DNA of 64,000 nt from Methanobrevibacter arboriphilus JCM 13429 = DSM 1125 (GCF_002072215.1 NZ_JXMW01000005.1:62001-126000), one strand, 5' to 3'; shown: positions 17,086 through 28,097, counted from the first letter of the stretch. The notes: generated from the letters alone by a model not told the origin. Program-made: numbers and translations.

Positions 17086-18093
17086 CTACATATCAATACT
17101 TTTCTCAAAATCTTCCAGTTGAGCTTTATTTGGAAGGCCAACGGTGCAAATATTCTCAACACATTTAGAAGCTACCCAATTTCCAATCAAACAAGATTTA
17201 TGAAGAGAATAACCCTTTAAAAAAGAATATAAAAATCCCGCATTAAAAGAATCTCCAGCAGCCGTAGTATCAACTACATCAGTTTTAAAAACTGGAACTT
17301 CAACTTCTTCATTTTGATTGTTAATAGCAAAGACACTTTTTTCTCCCCTTTTAACAACAATAGTTTCAATTCCATCATTAACAACAATACGGGCAATGTC
17401 TTTAAATGATAAAGAATTATCAACATCTGTTGATTCATTATAAGAACCTTTCAATCCATTAATTTCTAAATAATAATCTTTAAATAATAATTTAAGTTCA
17501 TTTTCATTTATAAGAAGAATATTAGTTCTATTTAATAATTTTTTGAGCTCTTTAATATCTTTTTTAGCATAGAACATTCCAGGATCTAAACTTAAAACAA
17601 CAGAATCAGGAATATAATCCAAAAGTTCCAACTGAGTATTAAATGAGTTTCCAAAAAAAGAAGAGTAATGTATTATTTTAGTATTTTTAATATTCTCAAT
17701 ATTAATCTCATCTATAGTTATTTCATCATTAACTCCAGAATCAACATACAATGCTCTTTGACCATTTTCATCAATGAAACCCATAACTTTTCCAGAATTA
17801 CCTTTTTCAGATTCAATCAGATTATTAACAAAAACACCCTCAGATATGAGGTTCCATTCAATCATTTCTCCTTCTTCATCATCAGCTATTTTACCAATAT
17901 AGGATGTAGAAACTCCTAAACGAGAAAGTCCCATTATAGTATTAGCTGCAGAACCTCCAGGATTTGAATCAGAATCCTTAATATAGCTTTCTTCATCATG
18001 ACAAGCAATATCATTTACATAATACATCTTATCAAGATTCAAAGCCCCAAAACCAATTACCTCAACAGGAATATTATTATCTAAAATACTCAT
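17086..18093 (-). CDS. PfkB-family (ribokinase-like) carbohydrate/nucleoside kinase
   Basis: Cytoplasmic kinase of 335 residues. It has the PfkB N-terminal signature region (SNPGGSAANTIMGLSRLGV, residues 43-61) and the C-terminal catalytic motif VDTTAAGDSFNAGFL, whose Asp is the base, as in ribokinase. The substrate is not evident; ribose-type, nucleoside and ADP-dependent relatives exist. AGGAG precedes the ATG. It follows the formyltransferase-like gene in the Eha gene string, a position also reported in related methanogens (recalled, not checked). It may correspond to a gene named within or just after the 20-gene eha operon. Confidence 0.8.
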   Translation of the reverse strand: MSILDNNIPVEVIGFGALNLDKMYYVNDIACHDEESYIKDSDSNPGGSAANTIMGLSRLGVSTSYIGKIADDEEGEMIEWNLISEGVFVNNLIESEKGNSGKVMGFIDENGQRALYVDSGVNDEITIDEINIENIKNTKIIHYSSFFGNSFNTQLELLDYIPDSVVLSLDPGMFYAKKDIKELKKLLNRTNILLINENELKLLFKDYYLEINGLKGSYNESTDVDNSLSFKDIARIVVNDGIETIVVKRGEKSVFAINNQNEEVEVPVFKTDVVDTTAAGDSFNAGFLYSFLKGYSLHKSCLIGNWVASKCVENICTVGLPNKAQLEDFEKSIDM

Positions 18094-18116
18094 AATTTAC
18101 TCCTTAATATCTAATA

Positions 18117-18205
18117 TATAATCATTTAATAACAGAACCATTTAGTAAAAAATCATTTAGTAATATATTAATAATAGAATCATTTAGTAAAGAATTATTT
18201 AATAA
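18117..18205. repeat. Degenerate ATCATTTAGTAA repeats upstream of the kinase
   Basis: Four to five copies of a TCATTTAGTAA-like element at irregular spacing of about 20-45 bp fill the gap between the formyltransferase paralogue and the kinase. Their role is unknown. Confidence 0.45.
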
Positions 18206-18236
18206 TATAATCATATTTAGATCAAAATATTTATAT

Positions 18237-19139
18237 TTAAAAAATATCCAATAGATTTAAATTATATTCACCAAGACTACCATTAAAATTACCAGCAGAA
18301 ATTTTAACAATATCATCAGAATAATCACTATCTAAAACAGCTTCAATAGACTTTTTCATAGCTAATTTCGCAACATCCATATCGATTCCATTAATAACAA
18401 TTTCAGGAATATAATTAACACTATCTGGAACTTTAGAAATATTTCCAATATCTTTCTTTAATGAAGGACAATATGGATGATTAGTAGTAGGTCCAATCCA
18501 AGGATAATTTGTTTCAACTTTAGAAGCTGCAGAACAAATTCCAAAAGGAGCTATAGCACCTTCAACTTCCATAATAGCATCAATAGCTAATTTACCAGCT
18601 TCGAGAACTGCTTCTTTACTTTTACACATATACCAAAAATTAGCTCCCATTATACCCTCACCATAGTAAAGTTCATTTTCTATTTGAAAATCAGGAACAG
18701 CTATTGGAACATTTATCATTTCACGACCATAATTATTTTCAATCCATTCATAGCCATCCCCACAATGGCCTACTTGTTTCATCATATTAATAGAATCAAT
18801 TTTATTAGATACATTAGTATAATTAAACATTCGAGTAAATGGTTTAACTAAAACGTCTTGACGAATCCTATAAGATAATTCAACTTCATATTTCTCCATA
18901 TCATCAAGCCCAAACCAGTACTGAACAATAGCACCTATACGACCATCAGGAGTCTTATTTCCATCAATAAAGCTTTCAACTCCACCTTCAATTCTTCCAA
19001 TAACAGCTCCTGGAGTTGAAGTTGAATCATACGCGGCTTGTTTTAAAGTTTCTTCATCTTCTGCAGTAATTAATGCTCTAATATACTTTCCAGAAAAGCA
19101 TTCTGCAAAAGTATCATCAATTAAACTTTTATCTATCAT
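18237..19139 (-). CDS. Formylmethanofuran:H4MPT formyltransferase paralogue (Ftr-like) in the Eha cluster
   Basis: A 300-residue homologue of Ftr, the second enzyme of CO2 reduction to methane. It shares the opening [19 protein letters not shown], the GDGYEW segment, [19 protein letters not shown] and the C-terminal [14 protein letters not shown]. The family's EGEFIVED-like segment has changed (here [12 protein letters not shown]), so activity may differ from housekeeping Ftr. AAGGTG precedes the ATG. It lies after ehaR, in a position where one of the last eha genes encodes an Ftr-like protein in Methanothermobacter (recalled). It could bring formyl transfer close to Eha and formylmethanofuran dehydrogenase, or have become a structural subunit. 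Confidence 0.8.
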   Translation of the reverse strand: MIDKSLIDDTFAECFSGKYIRALITAEDEETLKQAAYDSTSTPGAVIGRIEGGVESFIDGNKTPDGRIGAIVQYWFGLDDMEKYEVELSYRIRQDVLVKPFTRMFNYTNVSNKIDSINMMKQVGHCGDGYEWIENNYGREMINVPIAVPDFQIENELYYGEGIMGANFWYMCKSKEAVLEAGKLAIDAIMEVEGAIAPFGICSAASKVETNYPWIGPTTNHPYCPSLKKDIGNISKVPDSVNYIPEIVINGIDMDVAKLAMKKSIEAVLDSDYSDDIVKISAGNFNGSLGEYNLNLLDIF

Positions 19140-19474
19140 AAAACACCTTCATTAATTGCATATAGAGTTATTAAACCATGTTAAATTGTTAGATTATTAT
19201 TAATTATTATTAGCTATTGATATTAATTATTACTATTAATTATATTAATTAAAATATTAATTATTTTATAAATTAATATAATATAATAAATAATAGCTAG
19301 AAATAATAGCAATTAAAATATTAAATATATGACTAATCATTAAAGTATTGAATCATATTACTAGATTAATTATAATATTAATATAAACTTATAATTAATA
19401 TAAACTTTATTAATTTTATATATTATTAAAATAATAAATAAATTATCAATATACTATAATTATAAATTATTAAA
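19140..19474. other. Intergenic region between ehaR and the Ftr-like gene
   Basis: 335 bp of A/T-only DNA with short imperfect ATTAATTAT repeats. I see no gene and no clear terminator. Confidence 0.5.
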
Positions 19475-20539
19475 TTACCCTAAAGAACCAATACTTTTCC
19501 CTCGAATCTTTTTTCTCATTTTAATACTTTCAGATATAAGCTCATCAATATTTTCCTCATTAACCAGCTCAATAACTGGTAAATCATTATTTTTAAATAA
19601 TTCATTGAATTCTTCAATAAGAGTAAAATTAATTCTAAAACTTTCAAAAGCACGTTTAATATCCATATTAAAAGATTTAGCAAATTCTAAAACATAATCT
19701 TTATTAAACTTACTATGAAGATCTATTAAAAGAGAAGTTACAATCGTATTATCAGAGATTATAGCTATATCAGATTCACGTATAGCTACCTCATTACCAT
19801 TGAAAGAAACAGCAATTCCACCATTTTCCTTTGCAAATCTTAAAGGTTCAACATCAGTATGACTATCCCCTACATACATAATACTAGCTTCATCAACATT
19901 AAGCTTTGATAAAATATCTTCAAGAGCAAGCTGCTTTCCAATTCCACCAACACATTTAATATCTTTAATTAAAGAATAAACATTCATTTTAGGAATTTCT
20001 TCAAAAAAAATCTTATTTAAAGAATCAATACTTAAAACTCCACTTTCAGACTCTTTTTTAGCTATATCAACAATAATATCTTTAAATTCAATCAACTTTT
20101 CTTTTTCATCAACAGACAACTCATAATTATCTAAATTATCTAAATGTGTATAGTAAGTATTTTCAAAGGGAAAATCAAGATAATCTGAAATAGCTTCAAT
20201 ATACTGACCATAGCTAGTACTTACTATATATGAATCCATAGTATTTTTAGCTAAATTAAGAGTATTTGGTGCATTATCAACTAAAAAAATATTATTCTTA
20301 GAAAAGTTAACAATATTTTCATTAGTCACATTAAAAGCTTTGAAAAAAGGCACAATAAGCTTAAGGGTGCTTCCAGAATTATAATTCTTTTTTTTAATAA
20401 TATCCACTAAATAATCATCAAATAAACTAATAATCCTAAAAAATTCATCTCCTTCTGGAATAAACTCTTTTGCAATCTCATAAGCATTATCATTTAAGGA
20501 TAATGGCCCTTCACAATCGGTTACAAATAATCTTTTCAT
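19475..20539 (-). CDS. ehaR: Energy-converting hydrogenase A subunit R (HAD-fold)
   Basis: Hydrophilic Eha-associated protein of 354 residues with a HAD-superfamily core. Motif I reads FVTDCEGPL at residues 5-13, so the usual second aspartate of DxD is glutamate. The acidic motif IV reads MYVGDSHTDVEPLRFAKENG at about 221-240, followed by GIAVSFNGN. An insert domain lies between and a helical C-terminal arm ends with basic KMRKKIRGK. Position right after ehaQ and length match EhaR. Loss of the second Asp argues for altered or lost phosphatase activity. GGAGG precedes the ATG. Confidence 0.8.
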   Translation of the reverse strand: MKRLFVTDCEGPLSLNDNAYEIAKEFIPEGDEFFRIISLFDDYLVDIIKKKNYNSGSTLKLIVPFFKAFNVTNENIVNFSKNNIFLVDNAPNTLNLAKNTMDSYIVSTSYGQYIEAISDYLDFPFENTYYTHLDNLDNYELSVDEKEKLIEFKDIIVDIAKKESESGVLSIDSLNKIFFEEIPKMNVYSLIKDIKCVGGIGKQLALEDILSKLNVDEASIMYVGDSHTDVEPLRFAKENGGIAVSFNGNEVAIRESDIAIISDNTIVTSLLIDLHSKFNKDYVLEFAKSFNMDIKRAFESFRINFTLIEEFNELFKNNDLPVIELVNEENIDELISESIKMRKKIRGKSIGSLG

Positions 20540-20809
20540 TAAAATTCCTCCATAAAATGAAAATCTACTAACAGTATTAAAAATTCTAAAAACGATTAAA
20601 AAATAAAAGGATTAGTACTTATAAATAGAAATAGTACTAAAAATAAAGATAAAATAGAATATTTAATAAAATACAAGTATTTAGTAAGATAAAAATATTT
20701 AGTAAGATACAAGTATTTAATAAAATATTATCATTTATTGTAATACAAATATTTAATAAAAATATTCAATAATGTAAATAATTAATAATACAAATATTGA
20801 ATTATTCAA

Positions 20810-22165
20810 TTATTCATTGTTCAAACAAATTTTAATAGCATTAACTGGGCATAAAGCCTCACATTCTCTACAAGATATACATAAATCTTGATTCACAAAT
20901 ATCTCATCGTCTTTTAAACTTAATGCATCAACAGGACATTGATTTACACAAACTCCACAAGCTTGACATAAACTTTTCTGAATCCTAAATTCTCCATCCC
21001 GAACAGAATCAATAGTTCTCCTAATGAAATAAATATCATTACCACGAGTTTCAAAAAACTCCTCAGTTAATTCAATAGCTGTTACAGGACAAGTAGAGAC
21101 ACATTTACCACAAAAAACACAATTATCTTCAATATGGATTGGAGAAGGCATTTCAAGCCAAATAGCATTTACAGGGCAAATAGGAATACATTCACCACAA
21201 CCAATACAAGTATCTTCAAAAATCTTGATTTTACGGATTGGTGGGAAATATTCAACTAAATCATTTAATTCAACTACAGAGATGTCTGAAACAATTTTAT
21301 CTTGAATTTTATCAATAATAGAATTAGTAACATTGATTTCAAAATCTTTACCCTCTTTAGAAGAATAATCATGAGCTAAATCAGTTAAAATTGAATCAAC
21401 TTTAGAAATATCATTAGATAATTTTTTAATATCATTATCTATAATATTAGAAGCTATCTCTAAAGATCTAATTTTATTAAAAGATTCATAAGCTTTTTTA
21501 CGAGAAGAATATTTAATAGCTGATGATGGACAAACCTCCATACATTCTTCACATCTTGCACAATAAGATGGATCAATATAAGGCAATTTACTTGTTTTTC
21601 CAACATTAATAGCTCCCCTAGAAGGACATATTCTTGTACAAGTCATACAACCAATACAATTCTTTTGATTTACAACAATTGCCCTTCCACCAGAAACAGT
21701 TCTAGGAAGAATTTCACCATATTTAATTGCATCAGTTGGGCAAGATCTAAAACAATACCCACATCTAACACATTTATCCTCATCAATTTCACTATGAACT
21801 TCTTCACTACCAGAAGAAGTTAAATGAATTGCTCCAGTTTTACAAGAAGAAACACAAGCCCCACAAGCTCTACAAAGTTTAGGATTTATATTAGGAATAT
21901 TTTCTCTAATAGGTTCTGCTAACTTTGTTTCTATTTTTATAGCATCATAAGGACAAGCTTCCCTACATAAAACACAACCAAAACATTTTTCATTAATTTT
22001 AGTATTATTATCCTCTGAATCAATATAAACTGCTTCAACTGGACAAGCTTTAAGACAAGGTTTATCCTCACATATTTCGCACTTACTATTATCGATTTCA
22101 TAATCGACTTCAACTTCTCTTAATGGTTTAGTGCATTTTTTAGTAGAAACCTCGATAATAATCAT
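20810..22165 (-). CDS. ehaQ: Eha polyferredoxin with ten [4Fe-4S] motifs
   Basis: Electron-transfer subunit of 451 residues. Ten CxxCxxCxxxC-type motifs are visible, the first with an insertion (CEICEDKPCLKACP) and the last CISCRECEALCPVNAI. Six lie before and four after a cysteine-free helical segment at about residues 225-300. Ten clusters is the number known for the larger polyferredoxin of Eha, which settles Eha versus Ehb. GAGGAG directly abuts the ATG with no spacer, so initiation a few codons later, at ATT or ATC, is possible. The gene starts 13 bases after ehaP. Confidence 0.92.
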   Translation of the reverse strand: MIIIEVSTKKCTKPLREVEVDYEIDNSKCEICEDKPCLKACPVEAVYIDSEDNNTKINEKCFGCVLCREACPYDAIKIETKLAEPIRENIPNINPKLCRACGACVSSCKTGAIHLTSSGSEEVHSEIDEDKCVRCGYCFRSCPTDAIKYGEILPRTVSGGRAIVVNQKNCIGCMTCTRICPSRGAINVGKTSKLPYIDPSYCARCEECMEVCPSSAIKYSSRKKAYESFNKIRSLEIASNIIDNDIKKLSNDISKVDSILTDLAHDYSSKEGKDFEINVTNSIIDKIQDKIVSDISVVELNDLVEYFPPIRKIKIFEDTCIGCGECIPICPVNAIWLEMPSPIHIEDNCVFCGKCVSTCPVTAIELTEEFFETRGNDIYFIRRTIDSVRDGEFRIQKSLCQACGVCVNQCPVDALSLKDDEIFVNQDLCISCRECEALCPVNAIKICLNNE

Positions 22166-22178
22166 CTCCTCAATAAAT

Positions 22179-23207
22179 TCACCTATTAGCTAATTGAGAT
22201 TCTTTCAAAGTAATTAAAATAACTTTTTCTCCATCAACTTCATCAAGTAAAAACTTAGCTATGAAATATTTAACAACAGAGAAAGGACAAGTCTGGTAAC
22301 AATTACTACATCTTAAACATTTGTCAGAATCTCTTTCAACTTTATTTTCATCAGGACTATAGGTAATAGCCCCTGTTGGACATTCATCAACACATAAACG
22401 ACATTTTTCACACTTAGACTCATCCCAAGTAATAATCCTAATTTTTAATCTATCAGTTGCATTTTCAATAACTTCTAAAGCAACTTCTTCATCAGGTAAT
22501 ATCTGTAATGCCTTATCCCAAATTTTAGATAAAGGTAACTGTAATTTAAGAAGTTTTTCAGAAGGTAAACTTTGTAATTCATCTTCTTTACTTTCAATAA
22601 ACTCTTCAAGAGTATTTACAACAAGACGAATAATAGCTTTTTGATCTTCGAGATTATCTATAAATACTCCTTTCATAGCTCCCTTAACAGGACAAGCTTC
22701 TAAGCAATTACCACAAGAAATACATTTAGATTGATCTACTGCAATTTTATTATCTCTTTCAATTATAGCTCCATCTACAGGGCAAGATTTAATACACTTT
22801 TTACATTTAATACATAAAAAATCATCAACAGTGTATTGTCTTTTAGAAGGAATAATATTAAATTCTTCCCTAATTAAATGATTTTCACCACAAAGTAAAG
22901 TTTTTGGTTCAGTTGGACAAACTTCTGCACAAAAACCACACCTAATACAAGCTCTAGTATTAATTACAGGATAAGTCTGACCTTCACCATCATCATTGTC
23001 TCCATCCCTAACAAGTTTAATAGCATGAGGAGAAGGACAAGATTGAGTACAAGCTCCACAAGCTATACAATACTCTTTAAGCACTTCTGGAAAATCCCTA
23101 AATCTATCAGGCTTTTCAACAATATCATGTTTAGATTTTGCATCAGTGACCCCTTCAAAAAAAGATTTCCTAGCAAATTCATATAAATACCAAATTACAG
23201 AAGACAT
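22179..23207 (-). CDS. ehaP: Eha polyferredoxin with six [4Fe-4S] motifs
   Basis: Electron-transfer subunit of 342 residues with six cluster motifs: [74 protein letters not shown] and [15 protein letters not shown]. The first four precede, and the last two follow, a 70-residue helical spacer. Six clusters matches the smaller Eha polyferredoxin. It probably passes electrons from the hydrogenase small subunit to soluble ferredoxin or formylmethanofuran dehydrogenase. AGGGA precedes the ATG; the gene lies between ehaO and ehaQ. Confidence 0.92.
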   Translation of the reverse strand: MSSVIWYLYEFARKSFFEGVTDAKSKHDIVEKPDRFRDFPEVLKEYCIACGACTQSCPSPHAIKLVRDGDNDDGEGQTYPVINTRACIRCGFCAEVCPTEPKTLLCGENHLIREEFNIIPSKRQYTVDDFLCIKCKKCIKSCPVDGAIIERDNKIAVDQSKCISCGNCLEACPVKGAMKGVFIDNLEDQKAIIRLVVNTLEEFIESKEDELQSLPSEKLLKLQLPLSKIWDKALQILPDEEVALEVIENATDRLKIRIITWDESKCEKCRLCVDECPTGAITYSPDENKVERDSDKCLRCSNCYQTCPFSVVKYFIAKFLLDEVDGEKVILITLKESQLANR

Positions 23208-23294
23208 ATTTTTCCCTTATATTTAAATAACCACATTATATTTGATCATATTATAATACAACTTCAAAAGAAATATTAGAAGTTAACTATTAAA

Positions 23295-24419
23295 TTATTT
23301 TAAATTATAAATATCTTTTGAAGTCTCACCTTTATCAACATCTATAATAGCTACTCGTTCAGCACAAGCAATACATGGATCAGCACTAGCATAAGTAGCT
23401 ACAGCATCAGAAACTGTTGCAACATCTTTAAGCATAAATTTAGCACATGAATCAATATTCATAATACTTGGGGTTCTAATAGAGATATGCTTAATCAGAT
23501 TACCATTAGTTTCAATCATGTAAGCAACTTCACCTCTTGGAGCTTCATTTCTCCATTCAGCATATCCAGAACCAATATCAACTTTAGTTCTAATATCACC
23601 ATCAGGCAAAACATCAATAGCTTGTCTAATTAAATCAATAGACTGAGCAACTTCATCAAATCTATTCATAGTTCTTGCATAATTATCTCCTTCCTTTCTC
23701 CAAATAGGATCAAAATCAAGATAATCCCTATAAGTATGATGTTGTTCTCTTAAGTCATGTTTTAAACCAGAAGCTCTTCCAATAGGCCCAACAGCTCTGC
23801 CTTTTAAAGCTTCTTCCCTAGTCATTTTCCCTACATCTTTAGAACGAAGACCAACAAGAGGTCCTTCACTAAAAATCTCTGTATATCTATCTAAATCTTT
23901 TTCTATGAGACTAATTTTTTCTAAAATAGCATCAAGATGAATATTTTTTGCATCCATACGAACGCCACCAACAACATTCCATCCCATATTAACTCTATTA
24001 CCAGTTAATAATTCAATAGCATCCATTGCATGCTCTCTTAAAGATAAAACATACATAAACAATGTTTCATGTTCTATTGCCTTAAAATAAGTAGAATTAG
24101 CTAAAAAATGACTTTGAATCCTATCTAACTCATTTGTAATAACTCTCAAAAGCTGAGCTCGAACAGGAGCTCGAACATCAGAAATTTTCTCAATTGTCTC
24201 AGCAAAAGTCTGAGTATGCTCATAAGAACAAATTCCACAAACTCTCTCAGCAAGGTAAATACATTTTTGCCAAGTTTTACCTTCCATAATCTTCTCAATT
24301 CCCCTATGAACATAACCATAATCAATTTCAGCTTTTAAAACTTTTTCTCCTTGAGTATGTAATTTAAGCCGAAGTGGTTCTTTTAAACCTGGGTGAATTG
24401 GACCAATAGGCAATATCAT
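23295..24419 (-). CDS. ehaO: [NiFe]-hydrogenase large subunit of Eha
   Basis: Catalytic subunit of 374 residues that splits or forms H2 at a NiFe site. The four nickel ligands are in the N-terminal [11 protein letters not shown] motif (residues 59-69) and the C-terminal [10 protein letters not shown] motif (about 347-356). The short sequence and the [14 protein letters not shown] start are those of group 4, complex-I-like hydrogenases. The protein ends soon after the second motif, so a maturation peptide, if any, is short. It starts directly after the ehaN stop with GGGAGGT as ribosome-binding site. Confidence 0.95.
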   Translation of the reverse strand: MILPIGPIHPGLKEPLRLKLHTQGEKVLKAEIDYGYVHRGIEKIMEGKTWQKCIYLAERVCGICSYEHTQTFAETIEKISDVRAPVRAQLLRVITNELDRIQSHFLANSTYFKAIEHETLFMYVLSLREHAMDAIELLTGNRVNMGWNVVGGVRMDAKNIHLDAILEKISLIEKDLDRYTEIFSEGPLVGLRSKDVGKMTREEALKGRAVGPIGRASGLKHDLREQHHTYRDYLDFDPIWRKEGDNYARTMNRFDEVAQSIDLIRQAIDVLPDGDIRTKVDIGSGYAEWRNEAPRGEVAYMIETNGNLIKHISIRTPSIMNIDSCAKFMLKDVATVSDAVATYASADPCIACAERVAIIDVDKGETSKDIYNLK

Positions 24420-24908
24420 TTATTTACCTCCCTCATTAGACTCTTTTACAACTTCTTTTCCATTAGCTTCTCTCCCCCTAGCTGCAATAGCTCCAGGAGC
24501 AACAGCTAAAATTGCTTCTAAAATCTCACTAGGTCTTGGAGGACATCCAGAAATTTCAGCATCCACTGGAATGAAATCAGAAACAGGAGCATGTACTTTC
24601 CCACCTTCTTGGTTAAATACATCTCCAGATAATGGACAATTTCCAATACAAGCAACTACTTTAGGTTCAGGGGCTTTTGTATATATTCTTCTTATTTTTT
24701 TAATCCATTGTTCAGTAACAGCTCCAGTTATCAATATAACATCAGCTTCACGAGGATTATTATGAACATAAATTCCATATTGTTCAAGATCATATCTAGG
24801 AGATAAAAGTGCGACAATTTCAACATCACAACCATTACATCCCCCACAATTTACTAAACAAACATGGATAGAACTTTTTCTAACAATATCTTTAAGAGTA
24901 TTTATCAT
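24420..24908 (-). CDS. ehaN: [NiFe]-hydrogenase small subunit of Eha
   Basis: Small subunit of 162 residues carrying the single proximal [4Fe-4S] cluster and relaying electrons from the NiFe site. Cluster ligands are in [10 protein letters not shown] (residues 21-30), [10 protein letters not shown] (about 86-95) and SGCPPRP (about 118-124), the pattern of NuoB-like group 4 hydrogenase subunits. It abuts ehaO without a gap, so the two are translated together. GAGGT precedes the ATG. Confidence 0.93.
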   Translation of the reverse strand: MINTLKDIVRKSSIHVCLVNCGGCNGCDVEIVALLSPRYDLEQYGIYVHNNPREADVILITGAVTEQWIKKIRRIYTKAPEPKVVACIGNCPLSGDVFNQEGGKVHAPVSDFIPVDAEISGCPPRPSEILEAILAVAPGAIAARGREANGKEVVKESNEGGK

Positions 24909-25107
24909 TTATTAACCTCTTAAATCAAATTTACTTTTTAAATCAAACATGATTTCAGATTTAGTTTTTTATTCAACTTAATTTTTAATTAAATAATATT
25001 TTTTAAATAATATTTTTTAATTAAATAATATTTAATTATATTATATTTATTATTTGATTACTGCATTATTATTAATATTATTACAATAAATCATATTAAA
25101 TTAATAT

Positions 25108-25491
25108 TTACATTAACAACAAGTCTAAAACTTGCTTTTTACCATCTTTTAAAGCCATATCATAATCTTTTCCATCAATTATTTCTTTTACCAAAGATAA
25201 TTTAATTCTATTAGCTTCTTCAATTGTTACTAATTCCATAACATCACATAACCAACAAAATCTCAAATCTGCATGAAGCTTTTCAGAAAGGCATTGAGGC
25301 TTAGCTGATTCAAGAGTGGCATGAAGGGCTTCTAAACTAGACATATCTAGATGGTTCATTAAGATTTTTTCAAACATTTCATTGGAAATTTCTAACTCTT
25401 TAGCTAACGGATTAACAACATCTTCTCTCCATCTGAAACTTTGAAGAATTCTAAGTTTCATTGTTTCCAGCAGCTCATCATCTTCATCCAC
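25108..25491 (-). CDS. ehaM: Eha subunit M, DUF1959 hydrophilic protein
   Basis: Soluble protein of 127 residues beginning DEDDELLETMKLRILQSF and containing SLEALHATLESAKPQCLSEK and a CWLCDVMELV segment. It resembles the DUF1959 family, whose Methanothermobacter member is the product of the thirteenth eha gene. Its function is unknown. The start is GTG with GGTGAT three bases upstream; no in-frame ATG fits better. It precedes ehaN, exactly where ehaM is expected. Confidence 0.8.
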   Translation of the reverse strand: MDEDDELLETMKLRILQSFRWREDVVNPLAKELEISNEMFEKILMNHLDMSSLEALHATLESAKPQCLSEKLHADLRFCWLCDVMELVTIEEANRIKLSLVKEIIDGKDYDMALKDGKKQVLDLLLM

Positions 25492-25828
25492 AATATCACC
25501 ATAGATAGTAATTTTTAATTATTATTAAACTAATTATTATTCTTATAATTATTATTCTTATTAGATCTGATTAAATATATTTAGTGTGATTAAATATATT
25601 AAAATTTAATTACATTAAATTTAATTATTATATTGAATTTGATTATTATATTAAATTTGATTATTATATTAAATTTGAATATTATATACATTTTATTATT
25701 TCAATTATATTAAAAATTATATTATTATAATAATATATCATAATAATATATTATTTAAGAAATTATATAATTATCAGGTAGTAAATTTTTAAATAATAAT
25801 TATTATCTCATATAAAAGTTTTTAAGGA
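25492..25828. repeat. Gap in the eha operon with 18-bp tandem repeat
   Basis: 337 bp between ehaL and ehaM without a gene. At 25618-25689 four 18-bp units (AATTTGATTATTATATTA and variants) lie head to tail. The surrounding DNA is A/T-only. Confidence 0.85.
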
Positions 25829-26164
25829 TTAAATAAGCATATAAGTAATAATCCAAATTATAGCTGATAGGATTATTCCTATTAGAGTTTCTTTTCTTCC
25901 ATATCCAGGCCTCATTCCAATTACTAAAGCTATTAAGAATAACCCTATTGATATTAATATTTCTGGTGAAATAAAACCAATTATATGATAAATAAAGCTA
26001 TAATTAAATAATAATATCCATCCAATAATAGCAATAATTAAAGAGAATATTTCAATACCATTAAATACAAAAGGCTCTCCATGTTTTTTATAGCTTATCA
26101 AAAGACCTAAAACAGACCCTATAATAAAGACCAGTATATATATTAAATAGGATAATTCACTCAT
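25829..26164 (-). CDS. ehaL: Eha subunit L, small membrane protein
   Basis: Hydrophobic protein of 111 residues with four predicted membrane helices and a positive loop (GMRPGYGRKET) before the last helix. Assignment to EhaL rests on order and size, between the K and M subunits, since these subunits are poorly conserved. GTGAT precedes the ATG. Confidence 0.72.
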   Translation of the reverse strand: MSELSYLIYILVFIIGSVLGLLISYKKHGEPFVFNGIEIFSLIIAIIGWILLFNYSFIYHIIGFISPEILISIGLFLIALVIGMRPGYGRKETLIGIILSAIIWIITYMLI

Positions 26165-26203
26165 TCATATCACTCTAAAAAGATCATAATTGGTTAATAT
26201 TTA

Positions 26204-26461
26204 CTACATAGGCTTAAAAAGTATTATAAAGGATATTATTATAATAATTAATGTTATCATAAAGACTATATTTTCTAAATTTTCAGTTATATGGGCAAAT
26301 TTCTCTTTATTTTGAAGTAAAATTAAAGAAAACATTATAATTCCAAATATAGTTACAGGAAGAACCAACCATCTTTGTAATACTGCAGCAAAACCACTAG
26401 CTAATATAACTCCAATAGCCATACATGAGGTTAATACAACAAAATCTTTCTCTTTATTCAT
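26204..26461 (-). CDS. ehaK: Eha subunit K, small membrane protein
   Basis: Hydrophobic protein of 85 residues with three predicted helices (VVLTSCMAIGVILASGF, LPVTIFGIIMFSLILL, IVFMITLIIIIISFII). Identified by its place just after ehaJ and its size. The intergenic space before it (26462-26705) contains direct repeats of GATCTATTAAAGAT at about 26600-26690. AGGGAT precedes the ATG. Confidence 0.72.
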   Translation of the reverse strand: MNKEKDFVVLTSCMAIGVILASGFAAVLQRWLVLPVTIFGIIMFSLILLQNKEKFAHITENLENIVFMITLIIIIISFIILFKPM

Positions 26462-26705
26462 AATATCCCTAAGTTAAGGTATAAATTTTCAATTTTATAA
26501 TTTATATTAATTACTATAAGTTTAATTAAATAATGTAATTTTTTAACAGATCTATTTTATTAATATAACTATTTATTAATAGATTTTAAATAATAAAAAA
26601 TTTTAATAGATCTACTAAAGATTTAATAAATCTACTAAAGATTAGATCTATTAAAGATCAGATCTATTAAACATCGATTTATCAAAATGACCATTTATCA
26701 CTAAT

Positions 26706-27569
26706 TTAAGCTAAAAACATCAATAAAAGTGATCCTCCAATTCCAATAATAGCTAAAGATATTTGACTCATAACAGTATGATTAGGATTTAAAATCGGAG
26801 TAGTAGCATTTATAACTGCAGTAATAGCTGTAATCAAAATCATTCCAATTAAATATTCAATTATTGAAAGTGGTCCAAAGAACACTGTTAAAAATACCCA
26901 TAATAAAATATACCATGCAATTGATTCTGAAAGCATCATATAACCTCTTAAAACACCGAAATGCTCAGTTTCAAAGCCAGAGATAATATCTTTTCCCTTA
27001 GTTATTGAAAAAGGAGAGTATGGTGATTTAGAAACTATAAGAACAAAGAACATTAATGCAGCTAAAGGAATTGAATATATTAATGGACCATTAGCAGATT
27101 GGTAAGTAATAATCTCACCTAAATTCATAGTTCCAGTTTGAAGAAATACAATAGCTAAAACTGCAAATAATGGAATTTCAGCAGCTGCTGAAAAAACTGC
27201 TCTAACACAACTCATTTTACCATAAGGAGAACCTGATGAAGAACCTGCATTGTGTTCAACAATTTTATAAACAGCATAAACACCAAATATTAGTAATAAT
27301 GACCCATAAGTAACAGGACCAACAATAACAGCAACAATCCATATAGCACAATACATACAAGCAATGGCTATATAAAATGGCATAGATGCAGTTTTTGGAA
27401 ACGATGCTTCTTTAAAAAAGAATTTTAAAGAATGAAGAAAATGTTGGATAATTGGAGGGCCAGGTCTAAGTTGTATCCTCGCCATAACTTTCCTATGGAA
27501 ACCTAATAATAAACTACCTAATAAGAAAGCTATTACAACATTAATAATGATATTAGCCATTAAATTCAT
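26706..27569 (-). CDS. ehaJ: Eha subunit J, NuoH-like ion-translocating membrane subunit
   Basis: Integral membrane protein of 287 residues with about eight helices, homologous to NuoH and EchB, the subunit that couples the hydrogenase module to the membrane. Signatures are the first-loop [16 protein letters not shown], the AAAEIPLF motif and the [12 protein letters not shown] loop with its conserved acidic residues. A second ATG three codons in is possible. With ehaH it is one of the two conserved membrane subunits of the complex. Confidence 0.9.
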   Translation of the reverse strand: MNLMANIIINVVIAFLLGSLLLGFHRKVMARIQLRPGPPIIQHFLHSLKFFFKEASFPKTASMPFYIAIACMYCAIWIVAVIVGPVTYGSLLLIFGVYAVYKIVEHNAGSSSGSPYGKMSCVRAVFSAAAEIPLFAVLAIVFLQTGTMNLGEIITYQSANGPLIYSIPLAALMFFVLIVSKSPYSPFSITKGKDIISGFETEHFGVLRGYMMLSESIAWYILLWVFLTVFFGPLSIIEYLIGMILITAITAVINATTPILNPNHTVMSQISLAIIGIGGSLLLMFLA

Positions 27570-27620
27570 AGTATCAACTCAAGAAGAAAAACTAAACATA
27601 AGAATTAATTATATAACCAA

Positions 27621-27836
27621 TTAATATCCAATGAATGGTTCTTCAGTTCTTTCCTCCATTTCTTCTCTTTTAGCTTTTGCCATAGTTATTAAACCTAATG
27701 AAAGTATAAATAGTGGTATGAATACAATAGCTATCCCATAAACAATCCAATCAGAAGGACTAAATATTAAAGCATATAATATTAGCAATAAAGATATTAT
27801 CAATAATGAACAGCTAGTTAGCATTAGTTTATTCAT
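27621..27836 (-). CDS. ehaI: Eha subunit I, small membrane protein
   Basis: Protein of 71 residues with two predicted helices and a charged C-terminal end (KAKREEMEERTEEPFIGY). AGGTGTG directly before ATG 27834-27836 fixes the start, although the frame opens two codons earlier with GTG. Assigned from order between ehaH and ehaJ. Confidence 0.72.
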   Translation of the reverse strand: MNKLMLTSCSLLIISLLLILYALIFSPSDWIVYGIAIVFIPLFILSLGLITMAKAKREEMEERTEEPFIGY

Positions 27837-27920
27837 TTTCACACCTATTAATTCAATAATTTTATTAAATCTATATAAATCTTTTATAAATTTTTTTATT
27901 ATAATAATATAATTTATAAC

Positions 27921-27970
27921 AACATAATTTTATAATAACATAATTTTATAATAACATAATTTTTAATAAT
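27921..27970. repeat. 16-bp tandem repeat in the ehaH-ehaI gap
   Basis: Three units of AACATAATTTTATAAT (27921, 27937, 27953), the last slightly longer. The 261-bp gap 27837-28097 has no gene. Confidence 0.85.
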
Positions 27971-28097
27971 ATATATAATATCTATAATGATAAATATGAT
28001 ATAATTTTTAATGAGATGATTTTTAATAAAGTAATATATAATAAAATAATTATTATATTAAAATTTATTATATTGCAATTTTTTATATTACAATTTA

